A stretch of DNA of 64,000 nt from JAKIWV01 sp963773945 (lineage in GTDB: Archaea > Thermoplasmatota > Thermoplasmata > Lutacidiplasmatales > UBA184). Below the pieces are notes generated by a model that saw only the letters and a program-made list of their open reading frames with translations, was not told the DNA's origin and did no database searches. Positions 8,149 through 17,712 of the stretch are shown here, piece after piece. How positions within the stretch are numbered: position 1 is the stretch's first letter; each line of letters opens with the position of its first letter. The stretch lies in assembly GCA_963773945.1 (NCBI GenBank), contig CAVZDD010000003.1, positions 682,001 to 746,000 of the forward strand, given 5' to 3'. The translations under genes were made by a program, and so were the position numbers.

Positions 8149-8931
8149 TCAGAAGCAGTGGGGCTTCAGGACACAGGCCGAGGGGCTGTACTTAGGCCCC
8201 TGGTTGTGGCAGTTGTTGTTGCCGCCCCCGCCCATCGCTCCCTGGGTCAGGTACGTTTGGAAGTTCAACGGGGTCCCCGCGGCGTTGTTGTCGTGATGAT
8301 ATCCGTAACTGTCCGTCGCCTGCACGTCCACGCCCGAGTAGTTCGGGGCGGATTGGGTACCCGCGAACTGGGTGTAGACCTGGGCGGTCCACTTCCAGCT
8401 GAGCTGGAACAGACAGTCCACCGACGCGAAGCGTCCCGACCAGTTGACCTGGGTGTTGCCGGGGAGGCCGCCGGAACCCACGTAGTAGGAGTAGCCGGAG
8501 AGGAACACGTTGCCGTGGAAGTCGATCGGGACCGTGGTGACCCAATCCGGCCCCTTCGCGTTCCACGTCGTCGACGCCGAGGTCGCCGTCGTGCTGAACA
8601 GGACCTCGCCCTTAGGGACATGCTTGACGAAGGGCGTCCCCCCGGGGGGGGTGAACGTGAGGGTCTGGCCCGTGAAGACCACGGTGAGGTTGCTGGTCGG
8701 AGGAGCGCCGGTCAGCTGGAGTTCGCTCGAGAACCAGATCACGTCGCCGCCGGGGATGGCGACGCTGTTGAACGTGGCTGCGCTGGAGCTCAGAAACGGG
8801 GGCGTCTTAGAACAGTTATTCGTCGGGCACTGGTGGTCGCCGGTTGCCGATGCGAGCCCCATCGGAAACGCCGCCACGAGCGCCAATCCCACTATGGCCA
8901 TTCCCACTATTCCAAAAATCCCGGACCGCAT
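8149..8931 (-). CDS. Secreted protein of unknown function, 260 aa
   Basis: A clear Sec signal peptide is seen (MRSGIFGIVGMAIVGLALVA, then cleavage near LASATG). The mature protein is beta-rich and rich in Ser, Thr, Asn and Gly. Cysteines near both ends (HQCPTNNCSK, NNNCHNQG, ACVLKPHCF) suggest disulfides. A segment VDCLFQLSWKWTAQVYTQF recalls small extracellular beta-sandwich proteins, but I cannot name a family. A TATA box lies 34 bases upstream and GGTGGTGAT sits just before the ATG, so the start is well supported. It has no membrane anchor and is probably released. Confidence 0.7.
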   Translation of the reverse strand: MRSGIFGIVGMAIVGLALVAAFPMGLASATGDHQCPTNNCSKTPPFLSSSAATFNSVAIPGGDVIWFSSELQLTGAPPTSNLTVVFTGQTLTFTPPGGTPFVKHVPKGEVLFSTTATSASTTWNAKGPDWVTTVPIDFHGNVFLSGYSYYVGSGGLPGNTQVNWSGRFASVDCLFQLSWKWTAQVYTQFAGTQSAPNYSGVDVQATDSYGYHHDNNAAGTPLNFQTYLTQGAMGGGGNNNCHNQGPKYSPSACVLKPHCF

Positions 8932-8961
8932 CGGATCACCACCGGCTCCGAGTTTTTTGGG

Positions 8962-8969
8962 CTTATAAG
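8962..8969 (-). promoter_or_regulatory. Archaeal TATA box for the secreted-protein gene (8931)
   Basis: CTTATAAG is a near-perfect archaeal TATA box, with a purine-poor flank on the 5' side. Its centre is 34 bases from the ATG, so a start about 26 bases downstream gives a leader of roughly 8 bases. Confidence 0.6.
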
Positions 8970-9206
8970 CTCCGCCCCTTTTGATGTATATCTTTGACCG
9001 GACTCGATGCCTACCATTCTCGGAGTAGATTCCCGTCCAAATGAGGCGATTTCTCGAGGTGAAATCGAGCTATACGACATGCGGAGACCGACCCTGTGTA
9101 GTCCGCGGAACCCGTAACCCCGACATCGATTCGTCCGACTGATGGAAGGCGCTGGGCCCCGTTGGAACTGACCCCGATTTCGCGGGTCTGGAGGGGGTCG
9201 AGAAAG

Positions 9207-9995
9207 CTACCGGGGAGACGGTTCCTGGAGCAGGCCGGCCGCCTTGTTGAGCTCGATCTGGGCGACGCCAAATCGTCCCAGATGCAGCATGTCGATCGCG
9301 CGCTGGATGTGCTCCGTGCCAAGTTCCAGACGGTCGCTGGAGGGCGGCAGCTGCCGGAACTCGGCGAGGAGTTCGTGGATCATCTCGCGAATCCGTCGTT
9401 CCACGATGGTGGCCGAGGGGATCTCGCTGTCGGCCAACGTTTCGTTCTCTTCGGTAATCCAAGCGATGTCCGCGGGGAGCGGAGCGACTTGCGAGGTCGT
9501 GGCCGCGTGGGCCGAGAGCGTGGGCCCGGGCTCAAGAGTCTCGGGCGGAGCCGCCGTCGCTTCGACCGGCAACGGCAGAGCCGCCATCACCCTCGGCGGG
9601 GCCATTCGAGCCCCTGCGGCCGTGGAGGCGGCGGAGAGCGGGGAAGGCGCCGGAACGAATGCGCCGGCCCGGGCCACATTCATCACGGTGCCCTGAAAGT
9701 CGTAGACGTAGCTTTGGGGACCGTCGGCGACGTAGAACAGACGCCCCTCCGAACCGCCCTCCCCGCCCTGCAACCGGAGGATCGGGCGTCCGAGCAGCGC
9801 GGCCGCGTGGAGAAGGTCTTCCCATCGGCTGACCTCAATCCGCCGGGGACCGGCGGGCGGAGTGAGCGTCTCCACGATCGAGACCTTCCACGGATAGATC
9901 ACCTCCTCGATGCCGGTGCGAACCTCCGGGGCCCGTCCCGAAACAGTAACCATCTCGAGGGCCAGGATGGCACGGATCGTACTTAGCGAGCGCAT
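9207..9995 (-). CDS. Unknown protein with SRWEDL-type N-terminal module and C-terminal helical module
   Basis: This 262-residue protein has no recognised family. It has three parts. Residues about 45-105 hold a conserved module (RRIEVSRWEDLLHAAALLGRPILRL, then LFYVADGPQSYVYDF). Residues 110-180 are an Ala/Pro-rich linker. Residues 195-258 are a helical module (IREMIHELLAEFRQLPP, ERLELGTEHIQRAIDMLHLGRFGVAQIELNKAAGLL). All three recur in the inverted neighbour at 10457, so the two are paralogues. There is no signal peptide. The YVADGPQSYVYDF strand pattern hints at a small beta domain like those that bind ligands or regulate other proteins, but this is speculative. Confidence 0.6.
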   Translation of the reverse strand: MRSLSTIRAILALEMVTVSGRAPEVRTGIEEVIYPWKVSIVETLTPPAGPRRIEVSRWEDLLHAAALLGRPILRLQGGEGGSEGRLFYVADGPQSYVYDFQGTVMNVARAGAFVPAPSPLSAASTAAGARMAPPRVMAALPLPVEATAAPPETLEPGPTLSAHAATTSQVAPLPADIAWITEENETLADSEIPSATIVERRIREMIHELLAEFRQLPPSSDRLELGTEHIQRAIDMLHLGRFGVAQIELNKAAGLLQEPSPR

Positions 9996-10169
9996 GAGTT
10001 ATGCGTCGTTCCTCGAACTCTTTGGAGATGAGACTTTGGATGCACCTGCACCCGCCGCCAGTGACCGCGCCCGCGCGGCGGATTCGCCAACGCTCCGTCA
10101 ACGACTCTTCGAAACCTCGAGTGCGGTAAAAGCCACTCCGCGCCGAGACAAAGCCTGTCGATTCGGAAA

Positions 10170-10325
10170 CCATTCTGTCGAGGTAACGTGCGCCAAGAAC
10201 ATCCCGGCCGCTCCGTATGTGTGGGAGTAATCTTGCGAGTACGCCGTCGTCGGTACTGACTCCCACGGCCGTCCGGGTGAGCGAACTGTAGTTCCCGTCC
10301 CCGAAGGGGGTGATCCAGCCCGCGA
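10170..10325 (-). pseudogene. PKD-domain remnant, frameshifted
   Basis: On the minus strand one frame reads GWITPFGDGNYSSLTRTA (the W-x-FGDG start of a PKD domain). After a single-base slip near 10255 the next frame reads YSQDYSHTYGAAGMFLAHVT, the SHTYxxAGxxxxxVT end of the same fold. Order and spacing fit one broken PKD domain from a former secreted protein. No start, signal peptide or further domains remain. The rest of the 9996-10456 region between the two divergent paralogues shows nothing else recognisable. Confidence 0.5.
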
Positions 10326-10456
10326 CGAGCCCGCTGCGAGTCCCGACACTCCTCGTAGAGACGTGTCCTCAATGGGGAGGCAAAAATTCATCCCCCATGG
10401 CGCGTTCGTTGGCGGTCCCCTGCAGTGCCACGGGGTCCGGGTGGCTCACGATCGCT

Positions 10457-11364
10457 ATGACAAGAGACCTGCTCTACTCGTGCAGGCACGCTGCCATCCG
10501 GGTCGCACTTCTCGCCGGCATTCTCGCCGCTGTGGGGTCGCCCGGCACACGGAAGAACGACCCGAAGTCGCCGGTGGACGAGATCGTCGGCGCCAACAAT
10601 GAGGCGGTCCTGCTGACCCGCACCGCGCCCCCCGGTCGGCGAGTGATCGAGGTGAGCCGCTGGGAGGACCTAGTCAAGGCGGCCGACATCATGGGCAGGC
10701 CGATCCTGCGTCTCGACGACGGGACGCGGAGCCCGGACCAGCCGCTGTTCTACATTCCGGACGGGCCTCAGAGCTATGTGTTCGACTTCCAACGCGAAGG
10801 CGTCAACGTATCGAAATCGGGAGGGTACGCGCCTTCGCCGGTCGCTGCGCCAGCCGCCCCCTCGCCGATGTTGTCGCCTCCGGAACCCATGGAACGCATC
10901 GAACCCTTGCCCGCCTACGAACCGATCGCCCCGGAGCCGGTCCAACGCCCCAGCCGGCCCCCCGGCCCGAACCGACCTTCCGGCCCGAACCGATCCTCCG
11001 GCCCGAGCCAGCCGTCGTCCCCTTGCCGAGCCCCCTCTCCCTACCGACCGAGACACCCACCCGGGCCGAGGAACTCGCGGAACAGTACCTAGGTCCCGAG
11101 GTGCCGGGAACCGAGGGCTCGACGATCCCCTCCAGCGTTTCCCAACTCGACCGGGATATCCGGGAAATGATCCAGCAAGTCCTCGAGGGCCTCCGAAGCC
11201 TTCCTGCGTCGAGCGGCCGCCTCGAACAGGGCACCTACTACATCCAAAAGGCCCTCGGCCTCCTGGACCTGGGCCGATACGGCTCGGCGCAGATCGAAGT
11301 CAACCGCGCCGCGCGACTCGTACGAGAAGGCCCACCCCACCGGCCCCACGAAACGCGCGGATGA
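10457..11364 (+). pseudogene. Paralogue of the 9207 gene, interrupted by one frameshift
   Basis: The first frame starts at ATG 10457 (MTRDLLYSCRHAAIRVALLA, an extra hydrophobic N-terminus) and carries the same VIEVSRWEDLVKAADIMGRP...FYIPDGPQSYVFDF module as its inverted neighbour. The helical C-terminal module (DIREMIQQVLEGLRSLPA, YYIQKALGLLDLGRYGSAQI) lies in another frame that ends at 11364. The switch is best placed in the proline-rich linker, at a run of six C (10958-10963); there the second frame reads a regular PRPEPTFRPEPILRPEP repeat. One missing base restores a 302-residue protein, so this is either a young pseudogene or an assembly error. Confidence 0.6.
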
Positions 11365-11387
11365 CCCGCCCCGACGCCGAGTACGTT

Positions 11388-13100
11388 CTACGGAGACCGC
11401 GACCTTCCGCGGTCCGGGCCTCGCATGTGCCGGGCGGTCTCGTCCACGGGCCCGCTCGAGGGTCGGGAGCCGACGGCGCGACGCCTGCCCCCGAACTCCG
11501 CGCGCCCTTTCCGACTGAATGGCAGGACACCCAGCACGAAGAGCGGGATACCCGCCCCCATCGAGCTGACCGCGACGGTGAGGCCGAGCGAGCCGACCCG
11601 GACGACGGAACTCGTCAGCGCCCCCCCGACGAGTGGGGCGAGCGCGAAGCCGGTGGCATCGGGGGATTGCGTCCCGGCGCCTCCGACCGTCAAGAGGATG
11701 ATCGACAGGGCCGGAATCTTGAGGGTGCTCGAGAGAGTAATGGACGACTTCGTGGGTTGCTCGGATCCGTCCACCCATGAATATTCCGTGACGCCGGCCC
11801 GGCCAATGATGAATCCCGCTTTGGAGAGGCTCGCGGAGACTTGGGTGGTCGTGTTCACATTCACGAGTAACAGAGCTTCGCCCGACTTGTCGTACGTTGC
11901 CATCCCGTAGAAGCTCGACGGGCCGGTCACCGTGGTCGGAAGGGTCTCGTTCTCGAGATGGGTCATGATGTCGCTGAAGAGATAGTACTGCATCTGCCAC
12001 TTCTGCGGGTGCTGGGACCAGGACCCCGAGTAACCGCTGTCGTAGGCGAACCAGTCGAGGTTGGTCACTTGGCTGGCCAGCCCTTGGACCGTGTCGACCG
12101 CGAGGTAGAGGGTACCGACGAAGGTCGGAAGGAGCTTCGTGAGCGAGCTGTCCTCGGCGGCGTTCGCCTCGGTGATGAAGATGGAGAGCTTGGTGCAGCT
12201 CGAGCACGCGTCCTTGATGTACTGGCGGTCGGCGGTCACTTGGGCGGGGATCGAGTACACCCCGTTGAGGTTCGCGAGCAGTTCGTCGTCCGTGGGAGCG
12301 GAGGGGCTGCCCCCCAGGGCGTACGAGTGAAGAGCAATGCCGGAAAGGAGATGCCCGTCCACGCTGGCGAGCTGTTCCACCCACGGCTTGGCATAGTCCT
12401 TGCCGCCCATGCCCATCCCGAGCGCGAGGAACTTGGCGGACGGGTCCACGGTCAGGACCGTCCCGATGTAGGCCTGGACCTCCGTCGCGAACTGTACCGG
12501 CGTGGTGTTCCCGTCCGAGTCGGCCTTCCAATTCGCCCACGGGACCTTGTAGTGGGACCACCCGCCAGGGTCGTTGCCGAGCTGCCAGTAGGCCGGCTGG
12601 TAGCCCAGGGTGTGCACGACGTACGCTGCGTAGACGGCCGCGGTCGCCGGCCGGTCAATCTCGGTCGGCAATTGCATGATTGCCTTGCACTTGAACGACT
12701 CGCAGTTGGTGACGAACTCCTGGGCCGAGACCTGGCTGAGACTCTGGCTCCCGTCGACTTGGGTCACGACGCCGGAAGTGTAGTTGTACTCCTCCCCCAG
12801 GTTACCGGCCGGAAACACGAGGTAGCTCACGGGCATCGCGGCGACGCTGGCCGCATCGACGGAATTGAACCGCTGCGCGGCGGCGATGTTGATGCCCCAA
12901 AAGGCCGGGGAGATCGGGGTTTCTTGGGTGAAGGCTCCGACGACGACGCTGCCGGAGGACGACGAGGTAGCGGACATGGAAAGGGGGGCGGAGCTTCTCG
13001 ACACGGGGAGGGCGGAAAGGGCGACCCCGCTCGCGGTAACCACGAGGATGGCCACGAGGATCAGCACGAGCCAGGCCGGGTGCAGCGAACGAACGCGCAT
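11388..13100 (-). CDS. Heparanase/GH79-like secreted glycoside hydrolase homologue, GNDP variant (GH paralogue 1)
   Basis: This 570-residue protein has a signal peptide (WLVLILVAILVVTASGVALS), a TIM-barrel of clan GH-A type (about residues 50-390), a C-terminal beta domain and a C-terminal membrane segment (GSLGLTVAVSSMGAGIPLF) followed by a basic tail. Barrel landmarks are FWGINIAAAQRF, AYWQLGNDPGGW and GIALHSY, with the nucleophile in IFITEANAAE (Glu311). At the acid/base position the usual Asn-Glu-Pro is Asn-Asp-Pro (Asp177). It is one of six paralogues in the window. The likely substrate is a surface glycan, perhaps with glucuronate. Asp may slow or alter catalysis, or the protein may only bind sugar. 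Confidence 0.75.
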   Translation of the reverse strand: MRVRSLHPAWLVLILVAILVVTASGVALSALPVSRSSAPLSMSATSSSSGSVVVGAFTQETPISPAFWGINIAAAQRFNSVDAASVAAMPVSYLVFPAGNLGEEYNYTSGVVTQVDGSQSLSQVSAQEFVTNCESFKCKAIMQLPTEIDRPATAAVYAAYVVHTLGYQPAYWQLGNDPGGWSHYKVPWANWKADSDGNTTPVQFATEVQAYIGTVLTVDPSAKFLALGMGMGGKDYAKPWVEQLASVDGHLLSGIALHSYALGGSPSAPTDDELLANLNGVYSIPAQVTADRQYIKDACSSCTKLSIFITEANAAEDSSLTKLLPTFVGTLYLAVDTVQGLASQVTNLDWFAYDSGYSGSWSQHPQKWQMQYYLFSDIMTHLENETLPTTVTGPSSFYGMATYDKSGEALLLVNVNTTTQVSASLSKAGFIIGRAGVTEYSWVDGSEQPTKSSITLSSTLKIPALSIILLTVGGAGTQSPDATGFALAPLVGGALTSSVVRVGSLGLTVAVSSMGAGIPLFVLGVLPFSRKGRAEFGGRRRAVGSRPSSGPVDETARHMRGPDRGRSRSP

Positions 13101-13552
13101 CGAACAGGGACCTAGTCTCCGCCGGGACGTCCGCGCAATTTCCCGATCGCGAACAAGCGAACGGGGACCGGGGGATTCATTGGGAATTTGTACAGCACGA
13201 CTCGGCCTCTAGATCGACGAGCCAGCCCGCCCGTCCGCATATACACCTATGTCCAAGCTGTTTTTTCAGCGTCGAGTTTGCCACGTCAGACCTCGATTTC
13301 TCGTCAGTAAACCTCCCACTCGGTGCGACTTGCGGGCCCTTCGAACGAATCCCCGGCGGAGCGCAGAGTGGTCCGCCGCCGGAGTCTCGGACCCGGAGAT
13401 GACGCGGGGCCGGGGGGGCGAGTCTACTCAGTCGGTGGGGGTTCGACCGGTACGCAGATTGCCCGGGCACCCTCGAACGGGAATCTGTTGGGCGGTCGGC
13501 GTCGTGGAGGTCCCGCCCCGGGGGACACGAAGGGCACGGGAGACGATTCGAG
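13101..13552. other. Intergenic region between GH paralogue 1 and the pyruvate-kinase-like gene
   Basis: No gene recognised. A TATA-like GTGTATATG on the minus strand (about 13234-13242) is a candidate promoter for GH paralogue 1, giving a leader of about 110 bases. Open frames in the GC-rich right half are not protein-like. Confidence 0.4.
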
Positions 13553-14682
13553 TTATCCGGAGGGAGGGATTTTTCCTCGATCTTCCCCGGGGCGCGTGAG
13601 TCCCTCGGCCACCGAGCGCCCCGGCCTGGGCGGTTCACTCCCGGAAGATCCGGGCACCGCGAGCGGATGCTCGCCCAGCAGGTCTTCGAGCCGATAGCCC
13701 GCGGAGGAGCCCTCGTACTCCTTCAGCAAGGTCGCGATCATGCGGGCCGCTTCGACAGGGTACTTCCCGATGGCGGTCTCCGCGGCCAAGACCAACCCAT
13801 TCGCTCCGTCCAACAGTGTGTTGATGACGTCGTTGACTTCCGCCCGCGTCGGCGCGCGCCGCGTTACCATCGATTCCAACAGATTGGTGGCGACGTAGAC
13901 CGGAACCCCCAACTCGTTGGCCTTCCGAATGATCGACTTTTGGAGCAGCGGGATCGCCTCGAGCCGGACCTCGCGGGAAAGGTCGCCCCGGTCGATCAAG
14001 ATCCCGTCGGCGGACCGGGCGATCTCCTCCAGATTCCGCACCCCTTCCCGGCTCTCGACCTTGGCGATGACCCGGGTCCCGGGCCCGGCCAGTTCTCGCA
14101 GCTTCCGCACCGCGTCGGGATGGTTACAGAAGGACAGGTCGTACTCGTGGATCTCGTTCCGCCGGGCGAGTTGAATCGCAAGGAGGTCCTTTTCCGAGAA
14201 GGTGGGGAGGGGGGCGACGGAAAGGCCGTGACGGCTTTGCGCGAGCCGATCTCCCCGCCGGTGAGGACCGTCGCCTCGGCCGCCCCCCCGTCGACCGCAT
14301 CGATCCGCAGAATGACCGAGTCAAAGTCGATGCTCATTCGCGCCCCTGGCCGCAGCTGTCCGATGGCGTCACCGGGGGTCAGTGCGAAGGTCGACGCGTC
14401 GCCCCGGATGGCCTGGGGGACCAAACGCACGGGGCGCCCCTCGACCACCGCGACCCCGTCCTGCATCAGGCCCGTGCGAATCTGCGCTCCTTCGGTATCG
14501 ATGCAGATGGGCACGCGAGTGCAGTTCTGGATGAAGTGGATGACACTCTCTAGATCCGCCATCTCGGTGTGCGACATGTTGATACGGAAGCTCACGACGC
14601 CGGCCGCTTCCAGTTGAGGGATCACCCGCTCGTTCAGCGAGCTCGGACCCAACGTGCAAATCAGGACTTTTCGGTCGGCCAC
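13553..14682 (-). CDS. Pyruvate-kinase-like protein lacking the C-terminal domain (frameshifted)
   Basis: The first frame (from ATG 14682) opens MADRKVLICTLGPSSLNERV and RINMSHTE, the N-terminal PK strand and helix. A second frame continues FSEKDLLAIQ, AKVESREGVRNLEEI, ILIDRGDLSREV (metal and phosphate site, normally RGDLGxE), ATNLLESMVTRRAPTRAEV and AAETAIGKYPVE. The frames join at a run of six G (about 14209-14214), one base being missing. The restored protein is about 376 residues, against about 470 for a usual pyruvate kinase; the C-terminal regulatory domain is absent. Similar short PK-like proteins occur in surface-glycan gene clusters, so a non-glycolytic role is possible. It is divergent from a sulfotransferase. 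Confidence 0.72.
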
Positions 14683-15121
14683 GTGTCGTCTCCTGATGTT
14701 CCTGAAGATCGGGGGCTCCCGGGGTGTCCGGAGAGCCTGGCTCCGGCGGGATAGAGTGGCGGGAAAGGGTTAGACCTTGTCGGGGCGGGCGCCCCGGCGA
14801 CCATGCGATCCTACGGTCCCAGGCTGCACTCCCAGAAATCGCTGAGAATCCCACCCTAAGTCAGTCCACCGAAATGTGAGGAGAGGTCGAGTGGAGCTGA
14901 GTCCCGTCTGCTGGCCCCGCGATAGCCGGCCGCGGCACTTCGTTTTGTCCGAAGTCGTGCTGGGATATACGGCGCTCCTTAAGAAGTCGAGACCACCTTC
15001 CACGTCGGGAAACAGCCGGCATCGCCAGCGATCGGCAAGGGAGGGGGACAGAAGTTGGACGGAAACGGACCCAGTACCGACGACTTCCGGTGGCCGATCC
15101 CCCAACGGAGACCCTCCCCCG

Positions 15122-16075
15122 GTGCGATTGGTCTACATTCTCGGGGCCGGTCGGTGCGGGTCCACCCTCCTCGACATGGTCCTCGGGGCGAATCCCGACA
15201 TCTGCTCCACGGGCGAATTGCGAACCCTTTCGGCGATCTCGCGGGGCGTGCCCCAACCGTGCTCCTGCGGGGACGACGTGAGCACCTGCGTGTTCTGGAC
15301 CAAGGTTCGGTCGGACGTCGAACAGCAATTCCCCCTCGCGAAGCTCGAGGCGGGCCGGAAGTACGAGTCGACCCGCTCGCTGCCCCGCACGACGCTCCTG
15401 CTGGGGATCCCGGGCACCTCCGTCGACCAGTACGCTCGGCGGCTGGCGGTGCTGCTGCGCGCGATCGCGACGCAGAGCGGAAAGCCGGTCGTCGTGGACT
15501 CGAGCAAGCACACGGGTCGCGGGCTCATTCTCTGGCGGACACGAGCCTCGGGCGTCGACGTTCGGTACATCCACATGGTGCGCGACGGACGCGCCCTCAT
15601 CTGGTCGAAATTTCGCGTCGCCGATGGCCAGGGCCTCGGACTGACCCCGCCGGAGAAGAACGCCGCCGACCTGTCGGTATGGTGGTTGGTATCGAACATC
15701 CTCTCCGGATTGCTCTTCATGTTCCGTCGGGATCGGTATCTGCGGGTCCGGTACGAGGACCTGATGGCCGACCCCGAGGGAACCCTCCGACAAGTCGGAC
15801 AGTTCGTGGGCGTCGACCTGACGGACGTGATCTCGGCCGTGCGCGAACAGCGGCCCCTCGCGGTGGGGCACGTCGTGGGGGGGAATCGGACGCGATTCAA
15901 CCGAACCCTGGTCCTGCGGCCCGACACGGAGTGGCAGCAGAATCTCCGGAAGGAGGACGAACGCACCTTCTGGGGGATCGCGGGGTGGCTGGCCCGTCGA
16001 TACGGTTACGAGGCGAGGACCCGAAAGGCAGAAGGGGTCGAAACCTCGCTCGGTTCTCGTGACCGGGCCTCGTAG
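15122..16075 (+). CDS. Sulfotransferase family protein (PAPS-dependent), copy 1
   Basis: The protein has the 5'-phosphosulfate loop VRLVYILGAGRCGSTLLDMV near its start and the 3'-phosphate motif RYIHMVRDGRALIWSKF (around residue 155), then YEDLMADPEGTLRQVGQFV, which is usual in Sulfotransfer_1/3 proteins. It would transfer sulfate from PAPS to a sugar hydroxyl or lipid. GTG 15122 was chosen because a TATA-like GATATAC (14964-14970) lies upstream and no other initiator codon is in frame after it; the frame stays open back to 14876. Its last bases overlap the start of GH paralogue 2 by 17 bases, pointing to co-translation. Cysteines (PCSCGDDVSTC) in the variable loop may form disulfides or bind metal. 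Confidence 0.8.
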   Translation: MRLVYILGAGRCGSTLLDMVLGANPDICSTGELRTLSAISRGVPQPCSCGDDVSTCVFWTKVRSDVEQQFPLAKLEAGRKYESTRSLPRTTLLLGIPGTSVDQYARRLAVLLRAIATQSGKPVVVDSSKHTGRGLILWRTRASGVDVRYIHMVRDGRALIWSKFRVADGQGLGLTPPEKNAADLSVWWLVSNILSGLLFMFRRDRYLRVRYEDLMADPEGTLRQVGQFVGVDLTDVISAVREQRPLAVGHVVGGNRTRFNRTLVLRPDTEWQQNLRKEDERTFWGIAGWLARRYGYEARTRKAEGVETSLGSRDRAS

Positions 16076-17700
16076 TCCATCGATCCAAGGGGTCGGCCCC
16101 GACGCCGCCGGGCATCGGCGCTTGTCCCCGTTCGATGAGACACGCTGGCGTTCCTGGCTCGCGGTCGTTTGCGTGGCGGTCGTTGCCGTCAGTTCGGCCG
16201 CGCTCGTGGTGAATTTCGGGGGCCTTCTCCCGCTAGTAGCCAACGTCTCCATCTCGGTGGGAGAGCCGTCGTCGGAAACGCCCGCCCCCTCCTGGGGGGT
16301 CAACGTGGCCTCCGTCCACCCGTTCAACGCCTCCGATGCCAGGCTCGTCGCGGCCACCTCAACCCGATACCTTCGATTTCCATCGGGAAAGTACACCGAG
16401 TGGATGAATTGGACTTCGGGCGTCCTCACGGAGCCTGATGGAACGAGGGTCGGCGCGACGACCTCCCTGGCCACCTTCGTCGACAGCTGCGAAGACATCG
16501 GATGCGAGGCAATCCTCAGCCTGCCGGGCAGAGATCGACAGCCCGGCGACAGCGGCGTACGACGTGGCGTACACGGAACACGACTTGCGATTCACGCCAG
16601 CCTACTGGGAGATCGGGAACGAGCCGACGACCTGGACCCACTTTGGCCAGCCGTGGTCCGAGTGGGCAACACCGGGCCCCGAAGTGACCCCCGAGCAGTA
16701 CGCGGGTCTGGTGCAGCAGTACATCGCGGCGATCCGTCAGGTCGACCCGGGGACCCCGATCCTCGGGTTGGCGGCGGCCGAGCAGGGAAATCCGACGGCC
16801 TGGATTCCCCCGCTTTTGGCGCTGGATGGGAGGTCGCTCGCGGGCATTTCGATCCACGCATACCCCGCGGTGCCCACCCCCGTGATCGTCAATCCGATAC
16901 GGTACTTCTCGAGTCTGGCGTACGGACCGGACGCCCTCCCGACCGTGCTGCCGGTCTATCTATCGACCATCGCGGCGTCGTGTCCCGGCTGCTCCCTCCA
17001 ACTGTTCATGACCGAGACCGGCACGTCGCCGGCGGGAAGTGGCGCGTACGAGAGCTACGACTCCACGTTCGAGGGAGCCCTGTATGAGGCCGCCGAAGTG
17101 ACGCAACTCTTGGGCCAGAAGGTCGCCAACGTGGATTGGTTCACGTTCCAGGGCGGGTACGCCGGCGCGTGGTTGACGACCACCGGGCAACCCACGCCGA
17201 CGTTCGAATTCTTCAGCCGCATCTTTCCCCAACTCGGGGTGGAATACATTCCCACCCACGTCGCAGGGTACGCGGGGGTCTATGCAGCCGGCACGATGGA
17301 CGGGCCCCACGGCTACGCTCTGCTGGTCGTCAATACGAACGTCGCGACTTACGTGACCTTCGGCCTCGAACAGGCCGGCTTCACGTCCTCCACGGTCTCT
17401 TCGCTCTACTGGCCGGTCGGGACCGAGGTCCCCGCTGAAAGGAACTTCATCGGCTCGGCGCTGCTGGCGCCGCTGTCGGTCGCTCTGCTGTACCAAGCGC
17501 CACTCCCCGTTTCCCACGCGCCGGGACCCGTCCTCAGCGTCTCCCTGGTGGGCTTTCAGAACCCCGGGATCCTTGTGTCCCTCGGCGGCGTCACCGCCGG
17601 GCTGGGAGCGGCGACCCTCCTGGTCGGCCCCTCGTACCGGAGGGTCCTCGGCGGAGCGGCCGGCGTTCTCGGAATCGTCCTACTGCTCCTCGTGGTGTGA
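16059..17700 (+). CDS. GH79-like secreted glycoside hydrolase homologue, GNEP type (GH paralogue 2; frameshifted)
   Basis: A GTG start inside the end of the sulfotransferase gene opens a membrane segment (WLAVVCVAVVAVSSAALVV) and a GH-A barrel start (PSWGVNVASVHPFNASD). At a GGG run (16526-16528) the frame changes by one extra base. The new frame reads AEIDSPATAAYDVAYTEH, then YWEIGNEPTTWTHFG, with acid/base Glu about residue 188, and LFMTETGTSP with nucleophile Glu about 319. HAYPA is the conserved His motif. The C-terminal membrane segment (VLGGAAGVLGIVLLLLVV) anchors it. Restored length is about 547 residues. It keeps both catalytic acids and so may be the active member. Its overlap with a sulfotransferase supports action on a sulfated glycan. 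Confidence 0.72.
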
Positions 17701-17712
17701 GCGCACCGGGCA

